Source: Algoriphagus taiwanensis
GTDB taxonomy: Bacteria; Bacteroidota; Bacteroidia; Cytophagales; Cyclobacteriaceae
Reading direction: 5' to 3'
Assembly: GCF_036245645.1 (NCBI RefSeq)
Contig: NZ_BTPE01000003.1
Location: forward strand, 62,001-126,000
DNA: 64,000 bases
The translations under genes and the position numbers were made by a program. Shown here piece after piece: positions 34,864 through 44,965 of the stretch. The notes under the pieces were generated by a model that was not told where the DNA came from, ran no database searches, and saw only the letters and a list, made by a program, of their open reading frames with translations. How positions within the stretch are numbered: position 1 is the stretch's first letter; the number at the start of each line of letters is the position of its first letter.

Positions 34864-36042
34864 TTATCTTTTTTTCATCCATACCAGGGCTTCTTCCACT
34901 CCTCGGATTTCTGCAAGACCTTTTAGCCTTCCTATGCCGGTGTAGCCTGGATTGGATACTTTTTTATTCAGATCGTCAAGCATTTGATGGCCGTGGTCTG
35001 GTCTCATCGGGATGCTTTTTTTACGCTTTTCCTGCCAAGTCAATAGCTCATCGATGACTTCAACCATAGGCACATTTCCCTCCAGGTGATTGTCTTCGTA
35101 GAAGTTCCCTTCAGCATCTCTTTTGGTGCTTCGCAAATGGATAAAATGAATGCGGTCTCCAAATTCCCTGACCATGGCTGGAAGGTCATTATCCGCTCTG
35201 ACCCCATAAGACCCTGTACAGAAAGTCAACCCATTGTGATGACTTGGAGTCTGGGTGAGAATTCTCCTGGCATCTGCGGCTGTACTTACTACTCTAGGGA
35301 GTCCGTAAAGGGAAAAAGGAGGATCATCCGGATGAATGCACAGATAGACGCCCACCTCTTCTGCAACAGGTGTGACTGCGTCCAAAAACATCCTCAAATG
35401 TTCCGCAAGCTTAGTTGCATCTATTCCGGAGTAGGTTTGAAGCATGGCTTTAAATTCATCCAAGGTGTATCCAATCTCAGACCCGGGTAATCCCTTTAGA
35501 ATATTGTCCAAAATGAGTTGTTTGGCGTCTGGGCTTAGTTGGTCATAATAAGCCTTGGTATCTTCTATTTCTTGGGGGCTGTATTCCGAAAATGCCTCCA
35601 TTCGCTCAAGAATAAACAGATCAAATGCTACTACTGCCTTTTTCTCATACAAGAGTGCTTTTGCTCCGTTGGGAAGTTCATATTCCAAATTGGTGCGAGT
35701 CCAATCCAATATAGGCATGAAGTTGTAGCAAACGGTGTAAACACCTTCTGCAGCCAGATTGCGTAAGGTTTGCTTGTAGTTTTCGATGAGTTGGAGGTAA
35801 TCACCGGTTCGGGTTTTGATTTGCTCATGCACTGGAACCGATTCAACCACAGACCAAGTCAGGCGGGCATCTTCAATGGTCTTTTTTCGGGTTTGAATTT
35901 CCTCTCTAGACCAGACTTCACCATTGGGAATATGGTGAAGAGCAGAGACGATTCCTGTGGCACCTGATTGTCTGATGTCCCGGAGACTTACCGGGTCTTT
36001 GGGACCATACCAACGCATGGTTTGCTCCATTCTGTAGCTCAT
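34864..36042 (-). CDS. uxuA: Mannonate dehydratase
   Basis: This 392-aa protein begins MEQTMRWYGPKDPVSL after a 3-residue lead, a UxuA hallmark. It also has GATGIVSALHHIPNGEVW, metal-binding stretches CIHPDDPPFSLYGLPR and PMRPDHGHQM, and normal length (~390). It dehydrates D-mannonate to 2-keto-3-deoxygluconate (KDG). It lies downstream of the SDR and uxaC genes, 196 bp from the SDR stop. Confidence 0.96.
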   Translation of the reverse strand: MSYRMEQTMRWYGPKDPVSLRDIRQSGATGIVSALHHIPNGEVWSREEIQTRKKTIEDARLTWSVVESVPVHEQIKTRTGDYLQLIENYKQTLRNLAAEGVYTVCYNFMPILDWTRTNLEYELPNGAKALLYEKKAVVAFDLFILERMEAFSEYSPQEIEDTKAYYDQLSPDAKQLILDNILKGLPGSEIGYTLDEFKAMLQTYSGIDATKLAEHLRMFLDAVTPVAEEVGVYLCIHPDDPPFSLYGLPRVVSTAADARRILTQTPSHHNGLTFCTGSYGVRADNDLPAMVREFGDRIHFIHLRSTKRDAEGNFYEDNHLEGNVPMVEVIDELLTWQEKRKKSIPMRPDHGHQMLDDLNKKVSNPGYTGIGRLKGLAEIRGVEEALVWMKKR

Positions 36043-36238
36043 GGAATTGCTTGTTTAGTATTTGGTTATTTAGTAATAAAGTTAGTATATGTTGGCTATC
36101 AGTTCTTTTTTAATGGATTCTCTAGGAAAGAAATTAGACGATTAAATCTGGCTTTTGTATCTGAACGATGAGTGAAGATTTCTTCAAGCATTTACAACTT
36201 ACCACTTACAAATAACCGATAACTATCAACTAATTCCC

Positions 36239-37060
36239 TCAAACCCCTGAATAGGCACTGAACCCTCCATCCACAGCTACAATGGTGCCTGTGACAAATG
36301 CCGATGCATCACTGCAAAGCCACTGAAGTGCTCCCAAAAGATCCTCAGGCTTTCCAAATCGGTTCATCGGAGTGTGGGTTATGATTTGATTTCCTCTTTG
36401 GGTGAGAGAACCGTCTGCTTCTGTAAGCAAGGTTCTGTTTTGTTCTGTAAGGAAAAAACCCGGAGCAATGGCATTGACCCGGAATTCAGGCCCGTGTTTT
36501 TGAGCCAACTCTACCGAAAGCCATTTGGTAAGATTGTCGATTGCTGCTTTGGCTGATGCATAACCCATCACACGGGTCATGGGGCGTGAAGCTGCCATTG
36601 AACTGATATTGAGAATATTTCCCTTGCCGTTTTTGAGCATAAGGGGAAGCAGTGCCCGGATTGGCAGCACAGTTCCCAAGTAATTCAAGTCCATTACTTT
36701 CCGTAGGGAGTTGGTATCCAAGTCCAGAAAGTTTTGGTCCGGTCGGATGACTGCACCTGGCATATTTCCGCCTGCAGAGTTGATTAAGACATCAATTCGA
36801 CCATGTTGGGATTCGATGACTTGGGCTACTTTCTGAAGGGAGTCTTCATCAGTAACATCTACGAAATACCCCCAGGCCTTTCCGCCGTGTGAATTGATTT
36901 CACTGACGAGGTCGCTTACCTTGTTTGGAGTGCGACCCAAAATGAGTACCTCGGCACCTTCTTTGGCCAGATGCAGGGCCATAGTAGTACCCAAAACACC
37001 CGTTGCGCCTGAGAAAGCAATTTTCTTCCCATGAATGGAAAATATAGAAGAGTCAATCAT
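36239..37060 (-). CDS. SDR family oxidoreductase, probable D-mannonate oxidoreductase
   Basis: This 273-aa classical SDR has the cofactor motif SGATGVLG (TGxxxGxG variant) near residues 17-24, NSAGG, the catalytic Ser in NISSMAA and YASAK. It lies between uxaC and uxuA, so reduction of fructuronate to mannonate fits, as with SDR-type UxuB in Firmicutes; that role is inferred from position. ATG 37060 overlaps the uxaC stop by one base (TGATG), suggesting coupled translation. Confidence 0.85.
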   Translation of the reverse strand: MIDSSIFSIHGKKIAFSGATGVLGTTMALHLAKEGAEVLILGRTPNKVSDLVSEINSHGGKAWGYFVDVTDEDSLQKVAQVIESQHGRIDVLINSAGGNMPGAVIRPDQNFLDLDTNSLRKVMDLNYLGTVLPIRALLPLMLKNGKGNILNISSMAASRPMTRVMGYASAKAAIDNLTKWLSVELAQKHGPEFRVNAIAPGFFLTEQNRTLLTEADGSLTQRGNQIITHTPMNRFGKPEDLLGALQWLCSDASAFVTGTIVAVDGGFSAYSGV

Positions 37061-38499
37061 CAAATGCGATAGTTACTGGGAGAAAAGTCGAAATAGTTCT
37101 TTGCATTGTTATAGCAAATGTCGGAGATCAGTTTTCCGAGCCACTTTTCATCCCAAGGCAATTCTCCGTTTTCTACATCTTGGGAAAACAAATTGCACAG
37201 AATCCTTCGGAAATATTCGTGTCTTGGAAATGAAAGGAAACTGCGGGAATCGGTCAGCATGCCGATAAAACAGCTGATCAATCCCATATTGGAGAGGGTA
37301 TTCATTTGCTTTTCCATCCCGTCTTTTTGATCCAAATACCACCACCCGGATCCGAATTGTATTTTACCTTTCACAGAACCGTCATTGAAGTTGCCTATCA
37401 TGGTAGCAAAGACTTCGTTATCCCTGGGATTGAGGTTGTAGATTACAGTTTTGGTCAATTGATCCGTGCTGTCCAGTTCATTAAGGAATCTTGCCAGTGC
37501 CAAAGCCTGATCAAAATCTCCAATCGAATCAAATCCAGTATCCGGTCCCAAAACCTTAAGCATTCTGGAGTTGGTATTTCTCAGGGCACCCAAGTGAAAC
37601 TGCTGCACCCAGCCTTTGGCATGATACATTTTTGCCAATTTTTTCAGCACTTTGAATTTGAAATATTCTATTTCATCCGGAGAGGCTTGATTTCCTCTGA
37701 GGACCTTCTGAAGGATTCCATCTGCAGAAAGTCGGCTATCTGAGGAGTAAACCAATTTTTCAAGTCCATGATCAGAAAGTCTACAGCCTCTTGAGTGGAA
37801 AAATTCAACCCGGTTGGACAAAGCTTCGATAAGGGTGTCGAAGGAGTTGATTTCAAAACCTACGCAATCGGAGAGTTTCTCCAAATAGGAGCGGTAATTT
37901 TCCGGATTTTCAATCGCGAAGGATTTGTCGGGACGGAAAGCGGGATAAAGCTGAACCTGCCCTTTACTGTGAAAATAAACCTCATGATGCTCAAGGGTAT
38001 CGACAGGATCGTCAGTACTGCATACCAATTCCACATTCATTCTTTCTAAAAGCTGCTGGGTCGTAAACCGGTCTTCTTGCAGCATTTCTGTCGTTTTGAA
38101 ATAGATTTCCTGAGCATTATTTGGCCCCAAAAGATCATCCACATCGAAGTACCTCTTCAACTCCATTTGACTCCAATGATAAAGTGGATTTCGCATGGTA
38201 TAGGGTAGGGTATATGCCCACTTTTCAAATTTCTCAGGGTCAGTTGCATCTCCCGTAATGAATTTTTCTTTAACCCCAAGTGTCCGCATAGCTCTCCATT
38301 TGTAATGGTCTCCTGCCAACCAGATTTTTGAGATGTTTTCAAACTTCTTGTTTTGCCTGATTTCTGAAGGGGGCAGGTGATTGTGATAGTCTATAATGGG
38401 TAGCTCTTTGGCGTAGTCATGGTAGAGGATTTTTGCAAATTCATTCTTTAACAAAAAATCATCCGACAGGAAAGTAGGGTGGGTTTGTACAGGTATCAT
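37060..38499 (-). CDS. uxaC: Glucuronate isomerase
   Basis: This 479-aa UxaC isomerises D-glucuronate to fructuronate (and galacturonate to tagaturonate). The metal-binding DYHNHLPP (H39, H41) is in the N-terminal part, followed by FENISKIWLAGDHYKWRAMR, a family signature. Length is normal. It is the first gene of the uxaC-SDR-uxuA operon and is divergent from the lacI-type regulator, with one candidate operator between them. Confidence 0.96.
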   Translation of the reverse strand: MIPVQTHPTFLSDDFLLKNEFAKILYHDYAKELPIIDYHNHLPPSEIRQNKKFENISKIWLAGDHYKWRAMRTLGVKEKFITGDATDPEKFEKWAYTLPYTMRNPLYHWSQMELKRYFDVDDLLGPNNAQEIYFKTTEMLQEDRFTTQQLLERMNVELVCSTDDPVDTLEHHEVYFHSKGQVQLYPAFRPDKSFAIENPENYRSYLEKLSDCVGFEINSFDTLIEALSNRVEFFHSRGCRLSDHGLEKLVYSSDSRLSADGILQKVLRGNQASPDEIEYFKFKVLKKLAKMYHAKGWVQQFHLGALRNTNSRMLKVLGPDTGFDSIGDFDQALALARFLNELDSTDQLTKTVIYNLNPRDNEVFATMIGNFNDGSVKGKIQFGSGWWYLDQKDGMEKQMNTLSNMGLISCFIGMLTDSRSFLSFPRHEYFRRILCNLFSQDVENGELPWDEKWLGKLISDICYNNAKNYFDFSPSNYRI

Positions 38500-38577
38500 T
38501 TTGGGCAGAATGGCTTATTTACGCCTTTGTTTGAGAAATAAATTTATCCTTTATCCCTCTTCTGAAAACAGCTAAAT

Positions 38578-38593
38578 ACGGAAACGATTGCAC
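38578..38593. promoter_or_regulatory. Candidate LacI-type operator, uxaC/lacI intergenic region
   Basis: ACGGAAACGATTGCAC resembles LacI-family operators (compare the PurR box) with a central CG. It shares 12 of its 16 bases with both of two other sites in this window, at 44637 and 47795. Confidence 0.6.
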
Positions 38594-38677
38594 ATTTTAT
38601 TTTAATGGAAATAATTCACTATTTTGATTGAGTGAAATTTTTAAAGAAATTTTATTCACAATAAACCCATCTGATCT

Positions 38678-39703
38678 ATGAGTACCGGAGTTAACCTCAA
38701 AGAACTTGCTGCTGAACTGAAGCTTTCCCCGTCGACAGTTTCCCGTGCACTCAATGACAGCTACGAAATCAGCGAAGCGACCAAAAAGAAGGTCATTAGC
38801 ATGGCTGAAAAGTTGAATTACCAGCCTAATCCTTTTGCAAGAAGCCTTAGGGAAAACAAAAGCAAGACGATTGCGGTGGTTATTCCTGAGCGGATGAGCA
38901 ACTTTTTCTCCAAAGTGGTTGACGGCATTGAGGAAGTGACCCAGGAGCATGGATACCACTTATTGGTGTATTGTACCCATGAGGATGTGGATCGGGAAAA
39001 GAAAATTGTCAATCTTCTGATGAATGGACGTGCAGATGCGATCGTCATGTCTGTTTCCAGTCAAACCAGCGATATATCCCATTTGACTCGACTTCATGAG
39101 CGGGGATTTCCACTGGTGTTTTTTGACCGAATTTGTCCGGCTATTCCTACTACCAAATTCATCACCAATGATTACGAAAGCGGATTTGAGGGGACCAAAC
39201 ATTTGATTCAACAGGGTTGCAGAAAGATTGCTTTTTTGATGCTTTCAAAAGAGCTGTCGATCACCAAGGAGCGACATAGAGGGTATTTGGATGCCTTAAG
39301 ACAGGCAGGGCTTTCTCCTGAGCCTCAATTAAATATCACTTGCTGTCAAGAAGAGGAGGAGAATATTGAATCCATCCGAAAGTTGCTTACAGGACCCAAT
39401 CGACCAGACGGTATTCTTTCTTCTGTTGAGAAATTGGCTTTGGCCACGTACCATGCCGTGAAAAGAACAGATTTGAAGATTCCCAATGATTTGAAAATCA
39501 TTTCTTTCTTTTCGAATTTGAGCATTGCCAGCTTGCTAAATCCTTCCTTGACTACGATTACTCAGCCCGCTTTTTCGATTGGTGAGGAATGTGCCAAATT
39601 GTTGATCAAAAAGCTGACTAAACCCCGTCAGCCTGATTTGCCTAATCAAGTCATTACGATCCCTTCCCATATTACCATCCGATCTTCCACAATAGTCTTA
39701 TAA
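38678..39703 (+). CDS. LacI family transcriptional regulator
   Basis: This 341-aa protein has an N-terminal HTH (LKELAAELKLSPSTVSRALN, residues ~7-26) with the hinge helix (NPFARSLRENKS) and a periplasmic-binding-like effector domain. It is divergent from uxaC and convergent with susD, so it likely controls the uronate catabolic operon and the SusCD transport operon. The effector would be a uronate or its degradation product; this is inferred. Candidate operators are listed separately. Confidence 0.92.
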   Translation: MSTGVNLKELAAELKLSPSTVSRALNDSYEISEATKKKVISMAEKLNYQPNPFARSLRENKSKTIAVVIPERMSNFFSKVVDGIEEVTQEHGYHLLVYCTHEDVDREKKIVNLLMNGRADAIVMSVSSQTSDISHLTRLHERGFPLVFFDRICPAIPTTKFITNDYESGFEGTKHLIQQGCRKIAFLMLSKELSITKERHRGYLDALRQAGLSPEPQLNITCCQEEEENIESIRKLLTGPNRPDGILSSVEKLALATYHAVKRTDLKIPNDLKIISFFSNLSIASLLNPSLTTITQPAFSIGEECAKLLIKKLTKPRQPDLPNQVITIPSHITIRSSTIVL

Positions 39704-39722
39704 TTTTTGGTTTTCTTAATTG

Positions 39723-39760
39723 AAAAAAGGGGCGCTGAATTTCAGCGCCCCCTTTTTTAT
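39723..39760. terminator. Bidirectional terminator between lacI and susD
   Basis: GGGGCGCTGAA / TTCAGCGCCCC is an uninterrupted 11-bp inverted repeat flanked by A6 and T6 tracts, ending both the lacI and the susD transcripts. Confidence 0.92.
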
Positions 39761-39778
39761 GTCTTTTTACTTAGTGGA

Positions 39779-41455
39779 TTAATATCCCGGATTTTGAGGG
39801 AAACCTTCCTGATTTCCTGCTGCTCTATCAATCTGATTTTGAGGGATAGGTCGTAGCGTATGGAAATCCTGAATATTCGGTGCAGCTTGAGGATTGTATT
39901 GTTTTACACGCTGAACCAGATTACCCCATCTTTTCAAATCCAACCAACGGGTCTGCTCACCGGTAAGCTCTCTGGCTCTCTCTTCCATGAGGAACTCAAA
40001 AGTAAATTCGTCAGGAGTGATTTCCATCTCAGCTTCTTTTCCTGGCCAAGCAGCTCTTCTTCTTACCACATTGATGGTCTCTGTAGCTTCAGCCAATTTT
40101 CCCTGACGGAATTGGGCCTCTGCCAAAAGAAGGTAGGTGTCAGCCAATCGCATAGCCAGATAATTTCTACCCCCTTCAAATTGGGTACGGTCTACCCGTC
40201 CTGGATCCAAATGCTTGGTCAAGGCTGGGAAAAGTTTCTCATCATATCTGCTAGGTACTAGCACCTGATAAGGTCTTTTGGCTCTTTCTTCCACTGACAT
40301 TTCAAAACCTGGAAGGAACATGGTAGTATCCCCTGCTGCAAAGGACAAACTAGTCTTGGAATTGTCGAAAGTCGCAGTGTAGGTTCCCGGTCTGTTGGAC
40401 AAATAGGTGTCTTTAAAAGACTTTTTATATCTGCTGTCATTTTCCCGGTTTTGGAAGACAGTTTCCAAAGCGTAGACAGTGGGTCTGTATCGCTTAAACG
40501 GTCTTCCGTTTTGAGTATCCCTTTGCATACCTGGCTGTGTATCGTATTCCATCAAGAAGAATACGTGGGAGTTATTTCCACCACCGTTTGTCAGAGGGCT
40601 TCTTGTGTACTGCACAGACCAGATGATTTCGTCATTGATTTCATTGCCGAAGGCATGTACATCTCCGAAATCACTGAGTAATCTCAAGCCGGAATTTTGA
40701 ATGACATCCTTTAGTAAGGCCTCTGCTTTGGAATAGTCATCTCCAGCGCCGGAAGAAGAAGTGGCTTTGGTGATGTGAACACGACCCAACAGGTGCTCAG
40801 CGGCATATTTGGTGGCTCTACCATATTGGCTGGAAGCTTTTTTGTCTTCTAGATTTGGAATGGCTTCGTTCAGGTCCTGAATAATTGCTGCGTAGATTTC
40901 GGATTCAGGAGTTCTGGATACCTCATTGGTAGGAATGATGGTCTCAGTCAATCTTAATTCAACAGGACCAAACAGCTGAACCAAAAGGAAATAATGATGG
41001 GCCCTGATAAATTTAGCCTCTGCAATCCGCTGAGCTCTAATGGTAGCGTCCATTCCTGCTACATTGGGAGCTCTGTCAATCACAGCATTGGCAGTATTGA
41101 TGCCTCGGTACAGTTCATCCCAAAGCTCTCTCACGTGCCCAGTTTGGGAATCAAACTGGTTGGTATAGGTATTCATGAATTTCCAGGAGCCATCGGCACC
41201 ATTGGTATAGATATCAGTACCAAATTCTGTGAAGTTGTTTCCACGCTCTGTACCATACCATACCCTCATGGAGCTATAGGATGAGTTGATTGCATCATCA
41301 ATTCCCTTGGGAGTATTCAGATATTCGGTGCCAATCTGCGAGATTACATCTTCCTGCAATGCATCTTGGCAGGAAGTGGCTATGGCAAGGCCGGTAAAGA
41401 AAAGTGTTGTTTTTCCCCAGGCCAGAAGTCTATTTTTTAATGTATTGTTTTTCAT
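39779..41455 (-). CDS. susD: SusD/RagB family nutrient-binding lipoprotein
   Basis: This 558-aa outer-membrane lipoprotein (lipobox ATSC, Cys29) is the lid of a SusCD importer. SusD features are EYLNTPKGIDDAINSSYSSM, RAHHYFLLVQLFGPVEL (TPR helices) and the ending LRPIPQNQID. It follows susC by 17 bp. The ligand, perhaps a uronate-containing oligosaccharide, is inferred from neighbours. No glycosidase or lyase gene is adjacent. Confidence 0.95.
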   Translation of the reverse strand: MKNNTLKNRLLAWGKTTLFFTGLAIATSCQDALQEDVISQIGTEYLNTPKGIDDAINSSYSSMRVWYGTERGNNFTEFGTDIYTNGADGSWKFMNTYTNQFDSQTGHVRELWDELYRGINTANAVIDRAPNVAGMDATIRAQRIAEAKFIRAHHYFLLVQLFGPVELRLTETIIPTNEVSRTPESEIYAAIIQDLNEAIPNLEDKKASSQYGRATKYAAEHLLGRVHITKATSSSGAGDDYSKAEALLKDVIQNSGLRLLSDFGDVHAFGNEINDEIIWSVQYTRSPLTNGGGNNSHVFFLMEYDTQPGMQRDTQNGRPFKRYRPTVYALETVFQNRENDSRYKKSFKDTYLSNRPGTYTATFDNSKTSLSFAAGDTTMFLPGFEMSVEERAKRPYQVLVPSRYDEKLFPALTKHLDPGRVDRTQFEGGRNYLAMRLADTYLLLAEAQFRQGKLAEATETINVVRRRAAWPGKEAEMEITPDEFTFEFLMEERARELTGEQTRWLDLKRWGNLVQRVKQYNPQAAPNIQDFHTLRPIPQNQIDRAAGNQEGFPQNPGY

Positions 41456-41472
41456 TGTCTTCTTGCGTTGAG

Positions 41473-44400
41473 TTAGAATTTAGCGTTGATTCCAAAGGTG
41501 TACTGAACCACAGGAGGTGCAATGTTTGCATTGACTACACCGCCTTCAACACCTTGCTCACCATCGATGAAGGTTTCAGGATCTATTCCCTTGTGCACTC
41601 TTCTGTATTCAGAGAAGATGAATGGGTTTTGGATACTGGTAAAGACTCTTAGACTGGCAAAACCGATTTTCTTCAACGCATCTGGCCCTAAGGTATAGCC
41701 CAAATTGATGTTTCTCACCTTGATAAAGGTTCCATCAAAATAGGACATTGAAGTATTGTACTTAGGTCGCTCTTGGTTTTGATTTGGTCTTGGATAGAGG
41801 TTAGTTGGATTGTTTGGAGTCCAATAATCCACGGCCAAATTGTTATATCTTCCAAAGAGTGAGTTGAAGTTGTCATGGAAGGCAGATCGAATGGTAGAGC
41901 CGAATCTTCCAAAAATAAAGAAAGACAAGTCAAGACCTTTGAAAGAGAAACGGTTGGTCATACCCAATGAAAAGTCAGGAACCGCAGATCCGATAAACAC
42001 TCTATCCAGCGAGTTGATTCTTCCGTCGCCGTTGGTGTCTTGGATTTTGATTTCTCCAGGTTTATCACCAAAAGACTGAGCTACATCCGCCTCATCCAGT
42101 TGCCAGATTCCAACTTTCTTCAAGTCATAAAACACAGTCAAAGGCTGTCCGATGAATCTACCTGCTGCGATATCATCTCCATTGGGCAGTTCAAGGATTT
42201 CTTCTCTGTTTCTTGTGAAAATAAGGTCAGTAGACCAGACAAAGTCACCTTTTTCGATATTGAGTGTAGACAAGGTCAATTCAATACCTCTGTTTTGTGT
42301 TTTACCGATGTTGGTGGTAAATCCTCCAAATCCGGTAGAGTTGGGCAATGGCTGAGGTGCCAGCAAATCAGAAGTGGTGGTCACATAGTATTCAAGTGTA
42401 CCGAAGACTCTGTTTTTGAAAATGGAGAAGTCCAAACCTGTATTGAAGGTAGTGGAGGTTTCCCATCTCAAATCTGGATTTCCAATCGTATTAGGTCTGT
42501 ATCCAAATGCAGCCGTTCCGCCACTAGCCCAAGCATAGGATGTTCTTCCTAGAAGAGGCTGAGTCTGGTATGGATTGATCGCTTGGTTACCGATAGAACC
42601 GTAGCTGACACGGAATTTCAACTGATCGATCCAAGAGGAGTTTTTGATGAATCCTTCCTCATGCATGTTCCAGCCAAAAGCTACAGATGGAAAATATCCA
42701 AATCTGTTGTTTTCCCCGAATCTGGAGCTACCATCAGCACGGATTGTAGCAGTCAAAAGATACTTCCCTTTGTAGCCATAATTAGCTCTAGCCATGTAGG
42801 AAAGAAGCGCCCACTCGATCAAATTAGTGTTGGCACCGGTGATCTGAGATGCATCTCCCAATCTATGGTAAAGCTGAGAAGGAGCAGGGATACCCAATAC
42901 GCTGATGGTGGATTGCTCAAATTTGTCCTGCTGGAAAGACTGAAGCAAAGTCACATTAATATTATGATCAGTGCCCAGCTTCTTGTCATAGGTCAGGATG
43001 TTTTCTATGGTATAATTCAAGTTGAATCGATCATCTACACTCCCGGTAGCGTCCCCGCCTCTTCGTGCATTGGTTTGGGAACCTGTGAATCTTCCTGATC
43101 TTCTGATGGTCAAGTCTGGTCCGAAATTGAATCGGTAGGTTAGGCCTTTGGCAATTTCCCAGTTCAGATAAATACTGTTAAATATTCTGGTTCTGTAGGT
43201 TTCGTCTACTTGTGCACCGGGCACGATTTCAGCAAATGGGTTGGTTCTCAAACCATCGGAAGTAGGAAGGAAGATCAGATTTCCTTCGTCATCAAAAGGC
43301 TTACCCAAAGGGTTTTCCTGAAGTGCTCCACCGATTGGATTGAAGTTTTCACCATTTCTCTTGCTGTAGGTAACCAAAGTGGAAGTACCTATTCTAAGTT
43401 TTTTGCTGATGGAATGGTCCAGGTTGATTCTGAAAGTTCCTCTGGTAAAGTCCTGATTTTGGATGACACCTACATCCCGGAAATAGTTGCCGGAGATAAA
43501 GAAGGTGGTTTTTTCATTTCCTCCGCTCACACCAACTTGATGACTCTGGATATTTCCGGTTCTCATCAAGCCACCTACATAATCTGTGCTTCTTCCAGTA
43601 GCTATCCCATCTAATTCAACCGGCTCAAAAATTCTTGCGTCAGCTTCAGGAGTAGAAGGTCCTTCTGGATATGCTCCTGTAGCTCTTCTGGATTCTCTTT
43701 TGTACTCAGCAAAACCAGGTCCATCAAAAACCTCGATTTGTCCGAGCTCCGAATTGATCCCATAGTAAGAATCTACAGATACTACGGTCTTTCCTGTGCT
43801 TCCTCTTCTGGTAGTGATCAATACAACCCCATTTGCACCCCTTGATCCGTAGATGGCAGTTGCAGAGGCATCTTTCAGAACTTCCATTGAGGTGATATCC
43901 TGAGGGTTGATGTCTTCCAGTCCACCTGCTGTAGGAATTCCGTCGATTACATAAAGAGGTTCGTTAGAAGCGTTGAATGATCGACGACCTCTAATACGTA
44001 CTTGAGGAGCTGTCCCTGGCTTAGATCCAGCCTGAGTTACGTCCACACCTGCAGCACGTCCCTGTAGGGCTTGACGAGCATCCACAATCGGCAATTCTTG
44101 AATTTCTTTACTTCCAACAGAAGAAATAGCACCTGTCAACTGACTCTTTTTCTGAGTACCGTAGCCCACTACCACCACTTCTTCAAGTTCAGATAAATCC
44201 GGACTTAGACTCACATCTATTTTACTTCTGTTTCCTATGGTCTCTTCCAAGGTAGTGTACCCGATAAATGAAAAGACTAGGACTCCCGTAGAGGGACCGG
44301 CGATGGAGTATTTTCCATCTAAATCTGTGGTAGTGCCTCGTGTGGTTCCTTTGAGGAGGATAGAAACACCCGGAATAGGGGTGCCTGTCTCATCCAAAAC

Positions 44401-44496
44401 GGTACCACCCACCTGCACATCCTGCGCCAATGCAAATCCTGCACTGAGCAACATCATTAACACTACCGAGAGGCATGTGTAAAATTTTGTACGCAT
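41473..44496 (-). CDS. susC: SusC/RagA family TonB-linked outer-membrane transporter
   Basis: This 1007-aa receptor has a signal peptide (1-24), a CarboxypepD_reg-like domain (VGGTVLDETGTPIPGV, ~28-100), the Bacteroidota TonB-box-like EEVVVVGYG (105-113), a plug domain with NEPLYVIDG, and a 22-stranded barrel to the C-terminus. It is the energised channel paired with susD. The upstream region (44497-44891) contains a LacI-type operator 141 bp from the start, and otherwise shows AT-rich sequence without genes. Confidence 0.96.
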   Translation of the reverse strand: MRTKFYTCLSVVLMMLLSAGFALAQDVQVGGTVLDETGTPIPGVSILLKGTTRGTTTDLDGKYSIAGPSTGVLVFSFIGYTTLEETIGNRSKIDVSLSPDLSELEEVVVVGYGTQKKSQLTGAISSVGSKEIQELPIVDARQALQGRAAGVDVTQAGSKPGTAPQVRIRGRRSFNASNEPLYVIDGIPTAGGLEDINPQDITSMEVLKDASATAIYGSRGANGVVLITTRRGSTGKTVVSVDSYYGINSELGQIEVFDGPGFAEYKRESRRATGAYPEGPSTPEADARIFEPVELDGIATGRSTDYVGGLMRTGNIQSHQVGVSGGNEKTTFFISGNYFRDVGVIQNQDFTRGTFRINLDHSISKKLRIGTSTLVTYSKRNGENFNPIGGALQENPLGKPFDDEGNLIFLPTSDGLRTNPFAEIVPGAQVDETYRTRIFNSIYLNWEIAKGLTYRFNFGPDLTIRRSGRFTGSQTNARRGGDATGSVDDRFNLNYTIENILTYDKKLGTDHNINVTLLQSFQQDKFEQSTISVLGIPAPSQLYHRLGDASQITGANTNLIEWALLSYMARANYGYKGKYLLTATIRADGSSRFGENNRFGYFPSVAFGWNMHEEGFIKNSSWIDQLKFRVSYGSIGNQAINPYQTQPLLGRTSYAWASGGTAAFGYRPNTIGNPDLRWETSTTFNTGLDFSIFKNRVFGTLEYYVTTTSDLLAPQPLPNSTGFGGFTTNIGKTQNRGIELTLSTLNIEKGDFVWSTDLIFTRNREEILELPNGDDIAAGRFIGQPLTVFYDLKKVGIWQLDEADVAQSFGDKPGEIKIQDTNGDGRINSLDRVFIGSAVPDFSLGMTNRFSFKGLDLSFFIFGRFGSTIRSAFHDNFNSLFGRYNNLAVDYWTPNNPTNLYPRPNQNQERPKYNTSMSYFDGTFIKVRNINLGYTLGPDALKKIGFASLRVFTSIQNPFIFSEYRRVHKGIDPETFIDGEQGVEGGVVNANIAPPVVQYTFGINAKF

Positions 44497-44636
44497 AGTT
44501 AAAGGGGTTATTGTTATAGATAGATTTGATTATTCAATTTTCTGCTTTCAGGTATAAGAGGAGAAAAATGAGTTTTAATATGTGGTTTAAGGTAGATAGA
44601 AGGAAAAATCATAACAATCCCTACTTGCTTGGAATT

Positions 44637-44652
44637 ACGGAATCGATTGCGA
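44637..44652. promoter_or_regulatory. Candidate LacI-type operator upstream of susC
   Basis: ACGGAATCGATTGCGA matches the sites at 38578 and 47795 (shared ACGsAAwCGATTGC). It lies in the gene-free stretch in front of susC, the first gene of the susCD operon. Confidence 0.55.
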
Positions 44653-44891
44653 ACTATTTGTTTTATAATAAAACTTAATGTGGTCTTTTATTAATTTTAA
44701 AAAATAAAATTCTGGATTGTAAAATGGTTAAGTAGTCTGCGAGTTTTTTGAAAATCTAGCAATACCGTAAAAAGTGTGAATAAGGATATTTTATGCAATT
44801 GTTTCCGAAAAATTGAATCTATGCTGGACTATGGATCCTTTTTCTTTTGATAAGTGAAAAAACTATAGGTACAAGAGGGATTTTGATTATG

Positions 44892-44926
44892 CAAAAAAAA
44901 CACCCCCAACCTATTCGGATGGAGGT
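44892..44926 (-). terminator. Terminator after the Gfo/Idh/MocA gene
   Basis: On the minus strand ACACCTCC and GGGGGTGT pair around an ~14-nt loop and are followed by T8. It separates the oxidoreductase unit from susC. Confidence 0.8.
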
Positions 44927-44965
44927 GTCTGGTATATAAGAAAACCAAATTGAATGAACTGTTGA